A stretch of 64,000 nt of DNA from Hybos culiciformis (Eukaryota; Arthropoda; Insecta; Diptera; Hybotidae), in the NCBI GenBank assembly GCA_964007475.1, contig OZ023273.1:49973525-50037524 (forward strand). Direction: 5' to 3'. Positions 22,166-34,696 of the stretch are shown here, one piece after another. The first letter of the stretch is position 1, and the number at the start of each line of letters is the position of its first letter. The notes below the pieces were generated by a model that did no database searches, was not told the DNA's origin, and was given only the letters and a program-made list of their open reading frames with translations. The position numbers and the translations under genes are program-made.

Positions 22166-22724
22166 GGGGCAAGCATTAGAATATAATTTAATAAAAAAAA
22201 TCGAATAAATAAAACAAATTAAATAAAAAATAATCAAATAAAAAAAAAATTTCTTTTGCAGCAAAAGTGCAGGAAAAATAAAGTATTAGCTTTAAAAGTA
22301 ATCCACTTTTAATGCAATCTTATTTATTTGTTTGTCTTAAACAAATTTCTTTTGAAGGAAACTGCATTGCTTTTGCTGCAAAAGTACTAGGTATTGGCTT
22401 TAAAAGATAGCTACTTTTAATGCAATGGAGACCTTTGTTTGTCATAAAAGAAGACCACAAACAAACTTTGTTTGCTTAATTTTTCGTTCAGGAACAACGT
22501 TTTTTTTCTTTCCGTGCACCATATTTAAATATCAGATTTTTGTTATTCTTATATATGATGGATTTGAAAATGTATTAAAATTAGAGTTGAAAATCTTTTA
22601 AGCTATTTAATTAAACTATTCAATAAAAACAACAGGTTATTCCTTAAAATATTTTTTTCTATTTTCTTTAAAATTAGAAATATAAGGACTGTAGTTTTTT
22701 GTACCGCATAAACTTGTAAAATTT

Positions 22725-23000
22725 TATATATCGCCTGCTCAGAAATGAAACAACGTATAATGAAAAGTATAGTTTCGAGTAATTTGAATTTAAAGATTTG
22801 AAAATTAAAAAAAACGTATGAAAAAATATCAAGTAGCGTACAATTTTTATCTAAAAAACACATTTTAAACAACATTAAGAATATTGCAAAGTAGTTGTAC
22901 TTATAAAATCGAGTACGAGGAATCGAATGGTGCTATTGTCAAATAATGACGTATAAATGTCATACGTTGTTTCATTTCTCAGCAGACGATATAATCGTGA
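22725..23000. repeat. Inverted repeat, arms about 38 bp
   Basis: The segment TATATCGCCTGCTCAGAAAT with GAAACAACGTAT at 22726-22761 recurs in inverse at 22961-22998 (ATACGTTGTTTCATTTCTCA, then GCAGACGATATA). The spacer is about 200 bases. The 81- and 90-codon minus-strand frames here (22603-23120) have no recognisable family and cross the repeat, so I do not call genes. Confidence 0.55.
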
Positions 23001-23041
23001 GACATTATTTTTACATAAAATACTAAAACTTTTCGACTTAA

Positions 23042-23462
23042 GGCCTATTTTCACGATCCAAGAACACTTTGTCCAAGTTTCTTTGATCAGAGTCACTTGG
23101 ACCAAGTTACTTTGAACCAACTTTTTACTTGAAGTTACTTTGATGAATAGAAAAAATTTGCTTCATACAATTCCATGAACTGGACGTTTTCCCGATCAAT
23201 CCACTTTCTGTTTCTTTTATTAATTAATTTTTTTTTTATTATTTTAAATAATTTAAAAAAAAGTGTCAAAATAAATTTTTTTCTTTTTTATTATTTTTTT
23301 TATTACAAATACACTACTTTGATCAAAGTAAGTTGAGCAGTGTCCAACTCAACTTTGATGTGACTACTTTGACCAAGTTGACTTTGACACCCTGTTTACA
23401 CGATCAAAAAGAGCGTCCAAGTCGACTTGGACAAAGTATACTTGGATCATGAAAACCGGCAT
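23042..23462. mobile_element. TTAA-flanked TIR element, 421 bp
   Basis: TTAA lies at 23038-23041 and 23463-23466. Arms of about 45 bases carry TTTTCA(C/T)GATCCAAG, then ACTTTGTCCAAG, and are inverse to each other. Many internal ACTTTGA(T/C)CAAGTT-type blocks occur in both directions. TTAA target sites fit piggyBac-type mobilisation; the first bases differ between the two ends, so the exact termini are uncertain. Confidence 0.6.
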
Positions 23463-24027
23463 TTAATTTCTTAAATTTTTTCTGATAATACGGAAGGTAG
23501 ATACATATTTACTTTAACAAAACACAACATTTAAACATATATGTATGTATATTTTATACTTAATTATCAAATTTTCATTTCATCTCCTTATTTCCATTTC
23601 AGCTAATTTTTTTTTAAAATATCTTCTTAAATAATAAAAAAAATAAATTTCTTATTACCTATTCTTCGTTTTAAAGGTTTTTTGTTAAATCAGAAACTTA
23701 TAAGACTGCATTATTTGAAATAATCATTATTAATTCTGAAATAAGCAAAAAATAAAAAACAAAAACAAATTTTATATTGTTTATTTATGTTATTTGAAAA
23801 ATTCATCACTTTAAGCTATTTAATTTTTTTTTTTGCATTTTTTTTTATTTTTGAAATTGAATCCGTAATATCTGAAGAATATTGTGTCAAAATTTCAAGT
23901 CAATTGGAGCAAAATTGACAAAGTTATGAGTATTTTTATACCTGCTGTTATGAGTATTTTTATACTGGATTTTTGTGTGTTTAAAACTTTAAAGCGCTTT
24001 TCCCACAACTCACGTTCTTAAAGTCGG

Positions 24028-24322
24028 TGCCCCTGATAACTTCAAAACTACTGCACTGATCCTTTTGAAATTTTAAACACTATTTCTGTACATCATTTAC
24101 AAGGTAACGCTGTCGAGTTTTTTTTTTTTTGTTCATAATTTTGATTTCGCAATAACATTCCCAAAAAATTGTGTTTTTCACTTCAAAGTGTTCGAAAAAA
24201 TTAAAAAAATTGAAAAAAAAAAAAACTCGACAGCGTTACCTCGTAAATAATGTACAGAAATAAAGTTTAAAATTTCAAAAGGATCGGTGCAGTAGTTTTG
24301 AAGTTATCAGGGGCACCGCAAT
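24028..24322. mobile_element. Foldback element, arms about 105 bp
   Basis: The left arm 24028-24133 (GGTGCCCCTGATAACTTCAA to GGTAACGCTGTCGAGTTTT) is repeated in inverse at 24217-24320 with few changes, separated by about 80 bases. The 70-codon plus-strand frame at 24298-24510 starts in the arm and is not supported as a gene. A short direct repeat (TATGAGTATTTTTATAC, twice) lies just upstream at 23926-23967. Confidence 0.75.
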
Positions 24323-24539
24323 TCAACTTTTTTTCGAGACACATCCGAACAATTGCTGCCATTGCCGTATTTTTTAATATTTCTTTGTACAAATTTGATG
24401 AAACATTTTTCGAATGTCATACTTCAATGTACCATTGGTTGAGTAAAGAAATTTTAACTGCGTCGTCAGAAAAAAAATCACGAAAACATGGCTTTTTTCG
24501 TATGATTTGACCTTACCCCCCTTAATATTGTTATCAAGT

Positions 24540-25670
24540 TGTTCAAATATTTTCTTTAATGTTTTCTGACATTTTCATTTCGCCTTTTCCTTCAATTTCA
24601 TATAAATGTAGTTATGTGTTTACATACATAGCTGCAGTTATATTTGTATATGAAATACATAAAGTTAAGAATATAAATTTACAGATACGTTTATCTTAAA
24701 AAAAACATATTATTATGCAAACATATTATACGAGTACTTGCTCACTTCATTATTATTTTGTTCACCCCTCCCTTTAAGTGGAGAGGAATAATAATAAATT
24801 TTTGTGTTATACAACATTCTTAACCTAATGAATGATATCAGTTTCTATGTGGTTAGTTGCCTTTCTTGGTTGTTATCAAAAATATCATTATACCAGTTTT
24901 TTATAGCTTAAAATAATTCCAGTTAAAACACCTATTGGCAAAGCTAGAAATACATATAAATCCATGTAGTGCAAATAATTTTTTTTTTTCAAAGATTTAT
25001 ATATGTACATTGTATATATATACAATAAGGATTTAGTTATTCTGAACTAATCATAAAATGTACATAATTTGAGAAAAAATATAAGCTTTCTGATAATTAC
25101 AGTTAATTGTAGTATAGTGGTAGGGTCATATATCGGGCGGTTATGTGTACAGGAAAACAAAAAATAAATGTTTAATCAATAATGTTAATGTTACAAACAA
25201 TATCGTATTTAAATTGTATAAGAAAAAATATTATGTATGTTGGTGCATAAATATGTACAAACATTATATACCTTTGTTATTAATATTATTTAATATTATA
25301 TTTCGAATAATTTTAACCTACAACGATATCGATTGTTATGACAATACACTTTTAAAATATATTATTTATTTAACCCTGTTTATATTTAAATGCTAAAAAA
25401 TATTCAAACCTTAAATTAATTCTATATCGTTTTAAACAAATAAAGTCTTTCAAAAATCATTCCTATCAACGATCCAATTTTTTTATTTATGTCAATTCAA
25501 AAATATTTCAAACTACATCAGAAAAAAATATATAAATATGTATGAAACATTTCAAATTAAAATATGCATATTTAAATTATAATTTAGATATTTTATTAAA
25601 ATTCGTAGCTCTACTAAAATATATGATAAAAAAAATAAACAAAATTAAAAAAAACTTACTAATCTCGACT
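24540..25670. other. AT-rich spacer
   Basis: I see only AT-rich DNA. The 83-codon frame at 25145-25396 is made of AT-rich codons (Asn, Ile, Lys, Tyr) with no motif and is probably chance. Confidence 0.45.
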
Positions 25671-25681
25671 ATGGTGTACAT

Positions 25682-26023
25682 CAGCGGTCGGCAAACTATG
25701 ACCCGTGGGTCACGGGGTGACCCAAAGCATCATTTCATGTTACCCGCTTCGAAATTTTGAAGTGGTTCCCAAATCAAGGAATATAGTTTTTGCTTACAAC
25801 AATTGCATATAAAAATTTTTTGTTTACAACAATTGTATATAAAATAGAAAGTTTTCCCAGCAATTGTTTTTGTAAGCCTTAGATAATAAATAAATTAACT
25901 TTTGATTTAACTATTTTTTTTTAAATTGCTTTTATATAAAATTGCCACTGACCCACTATAAGTTTAAAAAAATCTCATCTTAGGCGAATTTTACCCACGA
26001 CCAAAAAAGTTTGCCGACCGCTG
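25682..26023. mobile_element. hAT-type MITE with perfect 8-bp TSD, 342 bp
   Basis: The 8-base duplication GTGTACAT flanks it at 25674-25681 and 26024-26031. The left end is CAGCGGTCGGCAAACTATGA; the complement of the right end is CAGCGGTCGGCAAACTTTTT. Next to the left end is a GACCCGTGGGTCACGGGGTG segment typical of hAT termini. No coding sequence remains. Confidence 0.92.
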
Positions 26024-26031
26024 GTGTACAT

Positions 26032-27315
26032 TATAAGTAATCATCTGACATAATAAGTAATCATCTGACTAACGTATCATCTGAGTAACGTATGGCAGTC
26101 AGCTTTTATTTCTAGTTTTGTCTACCAAAAATCAATGACAATTCTTATATGCATAACTTTTTGTTCTCACAAATATTTATTGCTATAAAATAATAATCAG
26201 ATGATTTTCATGTTTTTATATGCTGTTTGTTTTTGTTTCGTCAATATGAATAAAATATAATATTTTTGAAATTTTTGTTAACGATTATTTTTAAAAAACA
26301 AATAAGCTTTATTTTTTGATCTTAAAATATTTTTGTACAGTTACTGGTTTTTATATTATTTTTAATAATCTAATTATTAATAATCTAATTAGTGAATTTG
26401 ATAAACTTGTTTGGCGACCTTGTTTGGCTTTGTACTTTAGACTTTTGAAATTTTTATTATCCTAAATTAATGTGCAGTTTAAAGTCTTTGGACTTTGCAT
26501 TACATAATTCATTTTATTTTGCACATCACTACAAAATGTGTTTTATTTATAATAATTTCCAGTTTTATCAATGTGCCTGATACTAATCCTGACATATAAA
26601 TTTGTCATATCGTCAATGTATGTCAAACATTTTTTTTTTCATTTCATTTCTTCTTATAGGATTACTAATTGAAAATGTGTTTTTTTAAGGACATGCTGAA
26701 TGAAAACACGAAATACAAAATATTCAGTATACCTTACTTAAAAAAAAATTTCTAAAAGAGAGTTTGATTAACTAACTGCCAATAATTTTATTTCATTATC
26801 ATCAAACGATGGTAAATATTTACATTACTTAAGGCAAAATTGTCTTTAAAAAAAAAAAAAAAAACAAAGCGAATGGAAATTGAAAGTCTTTTGAAATAAT
26901 GAAAACAGAGGGTTACTTCTATTTGTAAACATTTAACTTGAAAAATATTAAGTAAAATTATTTACTGTTATGTTATGTATTGTATATGGTAAATATTATA
27001 TATGCTATTCTGTAAATTTTACTCTGTATAATCAAAACCCAAATGTTGCCTTTATGATTATTAAAATGTTTTGATTGTTAATGGAAAAATATTAAAGAAG
27101 AGATTGTGCAATTATTTCCATAGGGTGCATAAAAAATATTTTAAATTAATATTTTTAATAAAGTGGCTTTATTAAGCAATTAGAAACATGCTTATTGCTT
27201 ATGAAATATAAGAACACTAAAAAAAAATATAATTAAAATGGCACCAATTAAGATTACAAAATTTTTTTAACTTCCGGAAGGTAATTTTAAATTTTTTTAT
27301 TTTTTATGTACTTTT
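26032..27315. other. AT-rich spacer with small tandem repeats
   Basis: At 26033-26095 short units of GTAATCATCTGAC / GTATCATCTGAGTAAC repeat three to four times. Otherwise nothing is seen except A/T runs. Confidence 0.5.
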
Positions 27316-28390
27316 TCAAAAGAAAACAAGACTTAAAATAGAAAATATAAAGCTTCCAACAATAATTACTTGTAGTATGTATATAAAAAGTTGTACGAGA
27401 GATTCATGATGGTAGATTTTTGTTGAAGTACATAGTTGGACAAATAATGAACTTTCAAAAGCTACGTACATTGTACGAATGTTTTGAAAATAATAGAGAG
27501 AAGACAAGAAAGCTTTAAAAGTTGGATTAATCTAATGGAATTAAAAAAACTTAAAAAGCATATCCTGGAAAGTTAAAAAAATATATCCTGGAACTGTCAA
27601 AGTAAAATCAAAACCACCAAAACTAGATCTTACTTGATGGCAAAGTTAACGGTGATAAGCTTTGATTATTGATTACCTCCAACATGATCAGGAGAAGTTA
27701 AATCAAAACATCGTAAGCGTTAAATCAAAACATCGTAAGCGTTTATTAGATTTCGCTCTTGTCGTCTCGGGGGTAAACTAAAATTTATAATTTAAAGAAC
27801 CCACTAAGAAATCTAAACAACATTTTTAAGTTTTTTTTTCATTTACATAAAAAAACACAAATTTTTCTGTTCTTTTGATGTTTTTGAGGTGAAAAAAAAA
27901 CTGTTGAACAGAACCACATTATACTTAAAAAAAATATTCTACCATTTTTTACTCCAATACAGGGTAAACATTTTACTTAACACCAAGTAAAAAAGGCAAT
28001 ATTATATATCGTTGCACTAACCATTATTTAGGTGATGAAAAATGTTAGACTTTTGCAAATAGTTTTCCACTAAATTTGGATAAATTTTTTAAAATTTCTT
28101 CACTCAAATTTCTTAATAAATTCTGTCTGGTGATGAAAATTGAGAACAAGAAATACAAAGTAGAAAACTTTAACATTCTTTGATTACAAGGAACCGCTTC
28201 ATCTGATATTTTTAGTTTTAGCGCTATTTTTACTCTTAGGTAATTAAAGTATACATATTTAGCTGTTTATCTAAAGTGTTTCTAAAGCCAACAGATATGC
28301 ATCATACTCATCAAATAGTACAGAACTAACAACACTTGCAACAGAAAGCTCGAAATTATTGATATTTTTTTCGATCCTAGTAAAGATCCT
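27316..28390 (-). pseudogene. Decayed copia-type gag and protease relic
   Basis: Read on the minus strand from 28390 down, a 41-codon stretch without a stop begins DSRIFTRIEKNINNFELSV and ends FDEYDAYLLALETL. This matches the pattern of the UBN2 part of Ty1/copia gag, where a 'LPxxYDxFxxALET' motif follows a helix of 'FxxLxxxxNNFE' type. After frame changes comes YLRVKIALKLKISDEAV. Near 27750 comes RLRCFDLTSPDHVGGNQ, with the spacing of a CX2CX4HX4C zinc knuckle in which the second and third Cys are lost. At 27316-27507 a 63-codon frame may be the protease region. A 21-base duplication (27698-27739) breaks the knuckle. No long terminal repeats or pol were found. Confidence 0.4.
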
Positions 28391-29084
28391 AGAATCTCAA
28401 GGCCATTAAAATGTATATTTCGTAAAATGTATTAAATCATATATAAATAAATTATTCTTCTTTAAAACTAATTTAAACATTTAGCAAAATATAATATTAT
28501 ATGTAGGCATACCTATACCTCTAATAATAATTTTCATAGTTGCTTTCACATAAACCAAGAACTTTTTTACTTTTGTTGACCTAAAAAAAAACGAAAAATG
28601 GAATGATTTAAAAAGCATGAATTAAACAAAAAACATTAAAAAATTCATAATTTCCCAACTTTTTTTACAAAAATAAAATATTACCAATGCGGTAAAGACT
28701 CAAAGAATTTTTTATGTTTTAAATATTATACTTTTAATTTATCACAGACCAAAGCGTCTATTTCCAAAATTAAAAAATTAATATATATGTTAAAATCGTT
28801 TAAACAGAAATTATAGAAACTTCTTCAATCTTATTTGAGAATACTTTATTTGAATTTTCTTAAGCTAAGGACTTATCAGAATGATTAACTTGACCACTAA
28901 CCTTGACAATTTCTTCTGAAGAATTATTCAGTATATAATTCTAATTTTTATTATTAAACTGAATTTTGATGTTGTGTGATTAATTTTGTATTCAAATTGC
29001 CTACTATTTATACCTTTCTTTCTTTTTTCGTTATTTAACCATAATGTAAATTCAAATGTATTTGATTGAATTACAAAATTAACA

Positions 29085-29215
29085 CGAATATGTCGTACCA
29101 TCCGTCGAGATCAACACCACATTGACCTTCGGAACGAAATTATTCATTTGCATGCGCTACCGCAAATTTATTGAGACTCGACTAATTGCTAAATTCAACA
29201 TGTTTTCATGTGGTG
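29085..29215. other. Balanced-composition island, coding-like on both strands
   Basis: This stretch has C- and G-ending codons in an otherwise A/T-rich region. On the plus strand 45 codons are open (start HEYVVPSVEINTTLTFGTKL), and the codons mostly end in C or G. On the minus strand two frames read RMQMNNFVPKVNVVLISTDG and FRSEGQCGVDLDGWYDIFVL between stops. No acceptor or donor is convincing on either strand. It may be a transposon scrap or an old exon. Confidence 0.3.
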
Positions 29216-31571
29216 ATTGATAAAAATTAGATGATGATGCACAGACAGAAATTGGGATGTTTCTGTTTTTTTTTAGTTTCATCTCATGAAGATCCATCTT
29301 CTCTCATACTAATTTTTATCAAGAAAAAAAATTTTAAATATAACTCAGTATAGTTAGCAAATCCAAGAAAATAATTTTTTAATGCTTGAAAATCTGTTGA
29401 AATGCATATATTTAACTAAAAATAAACCTTGCTTATATAAAAAGCTGGTTGATCAGCATATATAACTTTCATCCTTATCTGAAAATCAATCAAAAGATAT
29501 AGATATTCCATTGCCTGTGGTTTGATTTATTGCCATATGAAATTCAATTTTTCAAAAAAAGAAATTCATAAATATTTTGTTTCGTCAGATCAAAATCCTC
29601 TTGAATGAAAAGTATAGAAAACATGTTGTACGGATTAGTTACCACTTTTGAGATACATATGTATCTACATATTGTATCTGTTGACAAAAATAATGTTTCT
29701 ATCTTAAAACAAAAAAAAAACTTAAAATTAAAAATACAAGAATAAACAAAATATTTCCCAAAGAACCAAGGAATTCTAAAATAAAATAAATTGTGGAAGA
29801 AAAGAATTTACAAAAAGGACGATAAGGTCCTTTTTTGTCTTTTCAAGCAATTACCATTTATTTTATCTTTTTAATAGATTTACTGTTTTTTTGATTATAA
29901 TAAAAACTGTATAAAAGCCTACAAATGTGACACACTAAATCTTTTAATATTTTATTGAGTTTATGTTTATATGATATGCCACTAAGAAAAATATGGAAGT
30001 AATGCAAAAGAAATAAAAAAATAATGGCTTCTGGTTTCATAATAGTTGTGTCCTAATGCTTTTTTTTATATTAACAATAATATTCTCTAATGAAATTTAA
30101 AATGTTCTAAATAAACATATGGGCACGATTAAATTAAAAATTATAACGAAATTTGAAAATAAAATTATTCGATACTGATTTGAGAAAAAAATGTATTTTG
30201 TGTAATAACATAATTTATTAATTGCTTTCTCTGGTTTGAAAATTTGTTTGTAATTTAGTTTTTTTTTTTGATATGTCAAACCCAAATAAGAAAAGCGAAC
30301 TAAAAATGAAAAAACGCCTTAATAAAAAATTTGTCAAAATCTGTCTATAAATGTCGTCGGTAGAAGGATACAAAATTTTGTAAGGAAAAGTTAGCAAAAA
30401 TGTATAGCTAGGTGAATTAATGATGAAAACTATTTTCCGTTTTGTTTCATATTTTTTGTTGTTAAAAAAGGTATTACATATTTTTACAACTTTAGGAAAA
30501 ATTTTAATTTAAAGACAAATTTTTATGGGATCAAAAGGATTTTTAAAAAAATTTCATTTATTTTGTTTTGTTTTTTTTTTTTAATTTAAAATCAAAAGTA
30601 TATTTAGAAATTATTGAGAAATTGGAAAGGGAAATAGGATCTATTTTTCTTGAAAAGTGTTTACATAATTAATGTGTGAGAACATTCACACACAGTCAGA
30701 AAAATAAGAGAATTTTATAATTCAAGATTTTAGTTTCTTATTATATTATATGCCTTTAAAATTATATTATGTTGGACATTTTGGGTAAAATATGTTAATT
30801 CACCTCTTCAGCATATGCTTTTTTTAATATAAAAAGTGAATTTTAATTTATTATTACTTTATAAATTATAGTTTTAAGCCAATTTATAGTATTCATGTAT
30901 TATATTTACATAGGTAATTATACTTATATATTTGAAACATTTATATCATGTATCATATATTTAATATATTTACTGACCTATTTCTATGGCTATGGTATAC
31001 AAATAATGCATACCTTTCTACTTAAACAGAATTTTCATTATACAAATAAAATTAAATTTTATTTGTCTTCTATTATATATAGGTATAAGCATGGATATTA
31101 ATATATATAGGTATAAGCATGGATATGATCACATAGGAATATTTAAATAAATTAACAATTTAATCGGTTGGCAATAAATTTTTACCACTAATTTAAATTA
31201 AGACTCATAACAAAGTTTCCCTAGGAATTGTGTGACTTTTATAACCTAAGGTTGAATTTAAGTACATTTGAAATTTGGGCTACCAAAGCGACTGTTGAGA
31301 AATGTTAAAAATCGGAACCAACATGTTAATGATTTTATTTCATAAGTCTTAATTCAAGTTCAAATAACTTTGTAATTAATATAATTTTATGTCAGCAAAA
31401 ATTCATATATCCATACGTTTTGTAATAATATATTTCGTGAAAATTAATTAGGTCAACTAATTTCTGCAACCTATGTAGTTTTTAAGTCAAATAATTTGTA
31501 TAAGTAGCTGGAATCAATAATTATTAAATCAATTATCAATTTTAATTCAAACAAATAAGTTTTTAAAGTTT

Positions 31572-31690
31572 TTACAGGTGCAGTGATTTGAGGACCTACC
31601 CAAGGTATCCTCATTTTTTACTTATTCAATTTACAGGTGCAGCGAATTGTGGACCTACCAAAGGTATCCATAATTCACCCAACTAGGACC
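31572..31690. repeat. 59-bp direct repeat pair
   Basis: TTACAGGTGCAGTGATTTGA and TTACAGGTGCAGCGAATTGT start at 31572 and 31631. Each continues into GGACCTACC(C/A)AAGGTATCC. The second copy is more AT-diverged at its end. Confidence 0.8.
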
Positions 31691-34460
31691 TAGGAATTAA
31701 AAGAAATTCCTACAGCGACGTTAAACGAAAAAATTGTTTCTTTTGATTTTAACGATTAAAGATGAAATTATCTTAACAGCCCACTAGATGCAAATTTTCC
31801 TCGTTTAGATCTCCGAAGAAATCGAATATTTTGAGCGTTGTGTTTGTTTTTAACGGTTTGAGATGTTTCCAATAAAAAAAGTTAAAATATATATAAAGCA
31901 CAAAAATTTAACTTCATTCAACACACTTTCTTTTCGCTTCGAGGTCTAAAGCGAACTTAAATCATAGAAATTGAAACAAATTGATGAAAAAACTATGAAA
32001 AAAAAATCTTTTGGCCGGGTTGGGCTGACTTAATGATAAATAGTTGATTTATTTATATTATGACGGAGATAGCGCATTTCTAGGAATATTCTATTTAACT
32101 CTAGTGGCCTCATAAAAAGAATTGAATATAGTTTCAAAAAGTTTCACATATCGTTGGAATTACTAAATAAAAATAACTACAAAAAAAACTTTATATGTAT
32201 ATTCAATATGCATTTTATATTCTGCAAGTTAATTTGTAGATGTGATTCTATTAAATCCTTAAAAAGATAAAAACAATTTTGCTTATAAAAATTAAGTAAT
32301 TTTGAATAGCTATTAAATATATTTAAAAAAAAGCAATACTTTATTTTTAAATATTGATAGTTTACACTGTAACGACATAAAATAAATCAAAAAATCGTAT
32401 TATACAAATGTATATTTTATTTTCTTTCACTAAAAAATACAATAAAAATTATGGTTGACATATAAACATCACTAGATGTACCCAAATGAACATTTGTTCA
32501 CATATATAATTAGTGTTAAAATGCTTAAATGAAAAATTTAAATATCCTTCAATAAAATTTTTGGCTAAGTGTATGAAATTACAATCATAAAAGGAAAATT
32601 AGGTTGGAAAATAAAAGCAACTTGATATTTATGAAAAAAAAAAATACATAAATTCACAGAAGTATTCTTTTTCAACAATTTATTTAGGTACTTAAATGGT
32701 ATTCTTTTTTGTATTTTAATAAATTCACCCTCAGGCAATAATACTGAAAGAACTTTACTTCAAAAGAAATTAAGTCAATTGAATATGTATGTACTTATAA
32801 ATGTATGTTTGATATATAATTGTAGTTAATTATTGGACTGATGATTTTAATATTATTATATTGGTTATAGAGAAATATTTGAGCTAAGAACCGATTCTAA
32901 TTTAAGTGTAAGTGCATTTAAATTTTTATGGTGGGAATTTTCTGTAATTTCTGCTTCAATATTAACATGAGAATCACTTTGATATCAGAAAAAGCATTAG
33001 TATATAACCATAAAAATACATAATTGTAAAAATAAACTAATCAATTTCAACGAATTGAAATAAAATCATGAATTAATAAGTTAAGTTTATAAGCCCATGA
33101 GACATTTTAAAAGTTCCTATAAACGTATTCTAAAAAATAATATGATAATGCTTAGATGTTATATATCCTAATCTTGAATATTTATCAAAAATTGTACTTA
33201 TTATTTTTATATTTTTCAATCATCAGAACACATGCAAACTACATCACATTCATATGCAAACTAATTTAGTTTACATTTTATGTAGTTATATTATTTTCTA
33301 ATTTTCTAGAGGAAAATCAAAATACTTCCCACACGAAAATAAATATATAGTCAACTTTTAATTAAGATAACTTTCTTGTAATACCATTGCTGCTTTAACA
33401 TCAAAATAAATTATGTAAATCAAATCAGTAAGAATGTGGGTATTAAGAAAATTTTCTTATAAAATCATCGTTGATATTTTATTCAATTTTATTCATTAAA
33501 GAAAACTTTTCTGAAATTACTTTTATATATAGCATTCGTAATTTATTAGAGTTGAGAAAACTTAATAATGTGTAAGATTATTAAAGCATATTAAGAAAAT
33601 TATGTATTTCAAAGATGAATAAAGTTTTTGAAGGTAAAGATAAAAATCAGAAGAAATTTACATAAGACACATGGTTAAAGATTAAATATTACAAAATCTG
33701 GATAAATTTATAAATTTATAAAATTTCGCAGAAATTAGAAAAAAAATCAAAAATCCAAAAATTAATATGCAGAAATAAAAGCGATTTTCCACTTTATTCT
33801 TTTTTTTGTTTGGTTGACGAGTAAACGGTTATTAAAATATATGCACCCACTACTGTGATAATTTGATTGTTCTACTTTATAAAAATACACTTAATAAATA
33901 TGGTATACTTTTAGACCTCTAATTAAATAATTGCAGATTCCAAAAAACATAAAAATAAAAATCGAAAAATATCCTACAACCTACACTATTTATGTTAAAA
34001 ATTTTATTATTGTTATTCGTTTATTCTTTTGGAAGATAAAACGAATTTCAGTTTATAATATTTTATTTGACTTTTTTTTTGGATTAAAAAATTTCGAGTA
34101 ACAGGACAACAAAAATAATAACTCAATAATAATGAATGGTATGCTTAAAATTCTACTTTATTTTAGTTTTTTGAAATCAAGGTATACACAATATAAAAAC
34201 GAATACAACCAAAATTTAAATTTTATAAGTTTGATAAGATGACGTGGTCTAAAATATTAAACAATGATATAACTTCAATTCAAAAATAATATCTATATAT
34301 TATTTTATTCTCATTTTATTCTTATAGAAGAATTTTATTAATCCAGAAAATGATCTAAAATAAAATAAAATAACGTTAAAATTGATTAAAACTTTTTCCA
34401 CTATTTTTTTTTTTTGCAATTTTTCTATAAAAACTATTTAGTTCTAATTATAAATTCATT

Positions 34461-34688
34461 AATTCTGTGGCCACAAGTCATAACCGCTTATGTCAGGTTA
34501 GGCGGTATGATTTTCTGCATTTCATATTTGGCTTCTAAAAACTTAAAATGTTTTTAAAATTCTACAATCTTCTCAAACTAAGTTCTATTTATCTTCATTA
34601 TTCTATTTCAGGGAAAGATTTTTAACTTTAAACTGCTCTCCTGAAAAGCAACAAAACCGAATTAGGCGATTATGCCTTGTGGCCACTG
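34461..34688. mobile_element. MITE with 28-bp TIRs and 8-bp TSD
   Basis: The 8-base repeat AATTCATT flanks it at 34453-34460 and 34689-34696. TIRs CTGTGGCCACAAGTCATAAC and CAGTGGCCACAAGGCATAAT are inverse to each other. Four extra bases (AATT) precede the left TIR, so the exact left edge is uncertain. The 8-base duplication and CAGTGG end fit a hAT-type MITE. No coding sequence. Confidence 0.7.
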
Positions 34689-34696
34689 AATTCATT

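Larger units (their letters stand above)
21284..22516. mobile_element. TIR element carrying tandem and tRNA-like repeats
   Basis: The left end CACGGAAAGAAAAAGAACGT is matched by the complement of the right end (CACGGAAAGAAAAAAAACGTT). No clear target duplication was found. Inside are two tandem duplications (21641-21870; and about 118 bases apart at 22255 and 22371, a TTTTGCAGCAAAAGT unit) and an inverted pair of tRNA-like segments (22018-22165). Open frames at 21630-21860 and 21725-21955 come from the tandem repeat. Superfamily unknown. Confidence 0.55.
28391..34460. other. AT-rich stretch, small repeats only
   Basis: Six kilobases with no gene I can support. Contents: a CG-richer island at 29085-29215 (separate entry), a hairpin at 29811-29837 (AAAAAGGAC, loop, GTCCTTTTTT), a 27-base duplication at 31077-31127, and a 59-base pair of repeats at 31572-31690. 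Open frames at 29858-30040, 30097-30285 and 30895-31101 are AT-codon runs without motifs. Confidence 0.5.

Noticed and set aside
22098..22170. Functional tRNA gene
   Set aside because: A and B boxes are present, but the acceptor and anticodon stems do not pair and the T-stem of the plus copy is broken.
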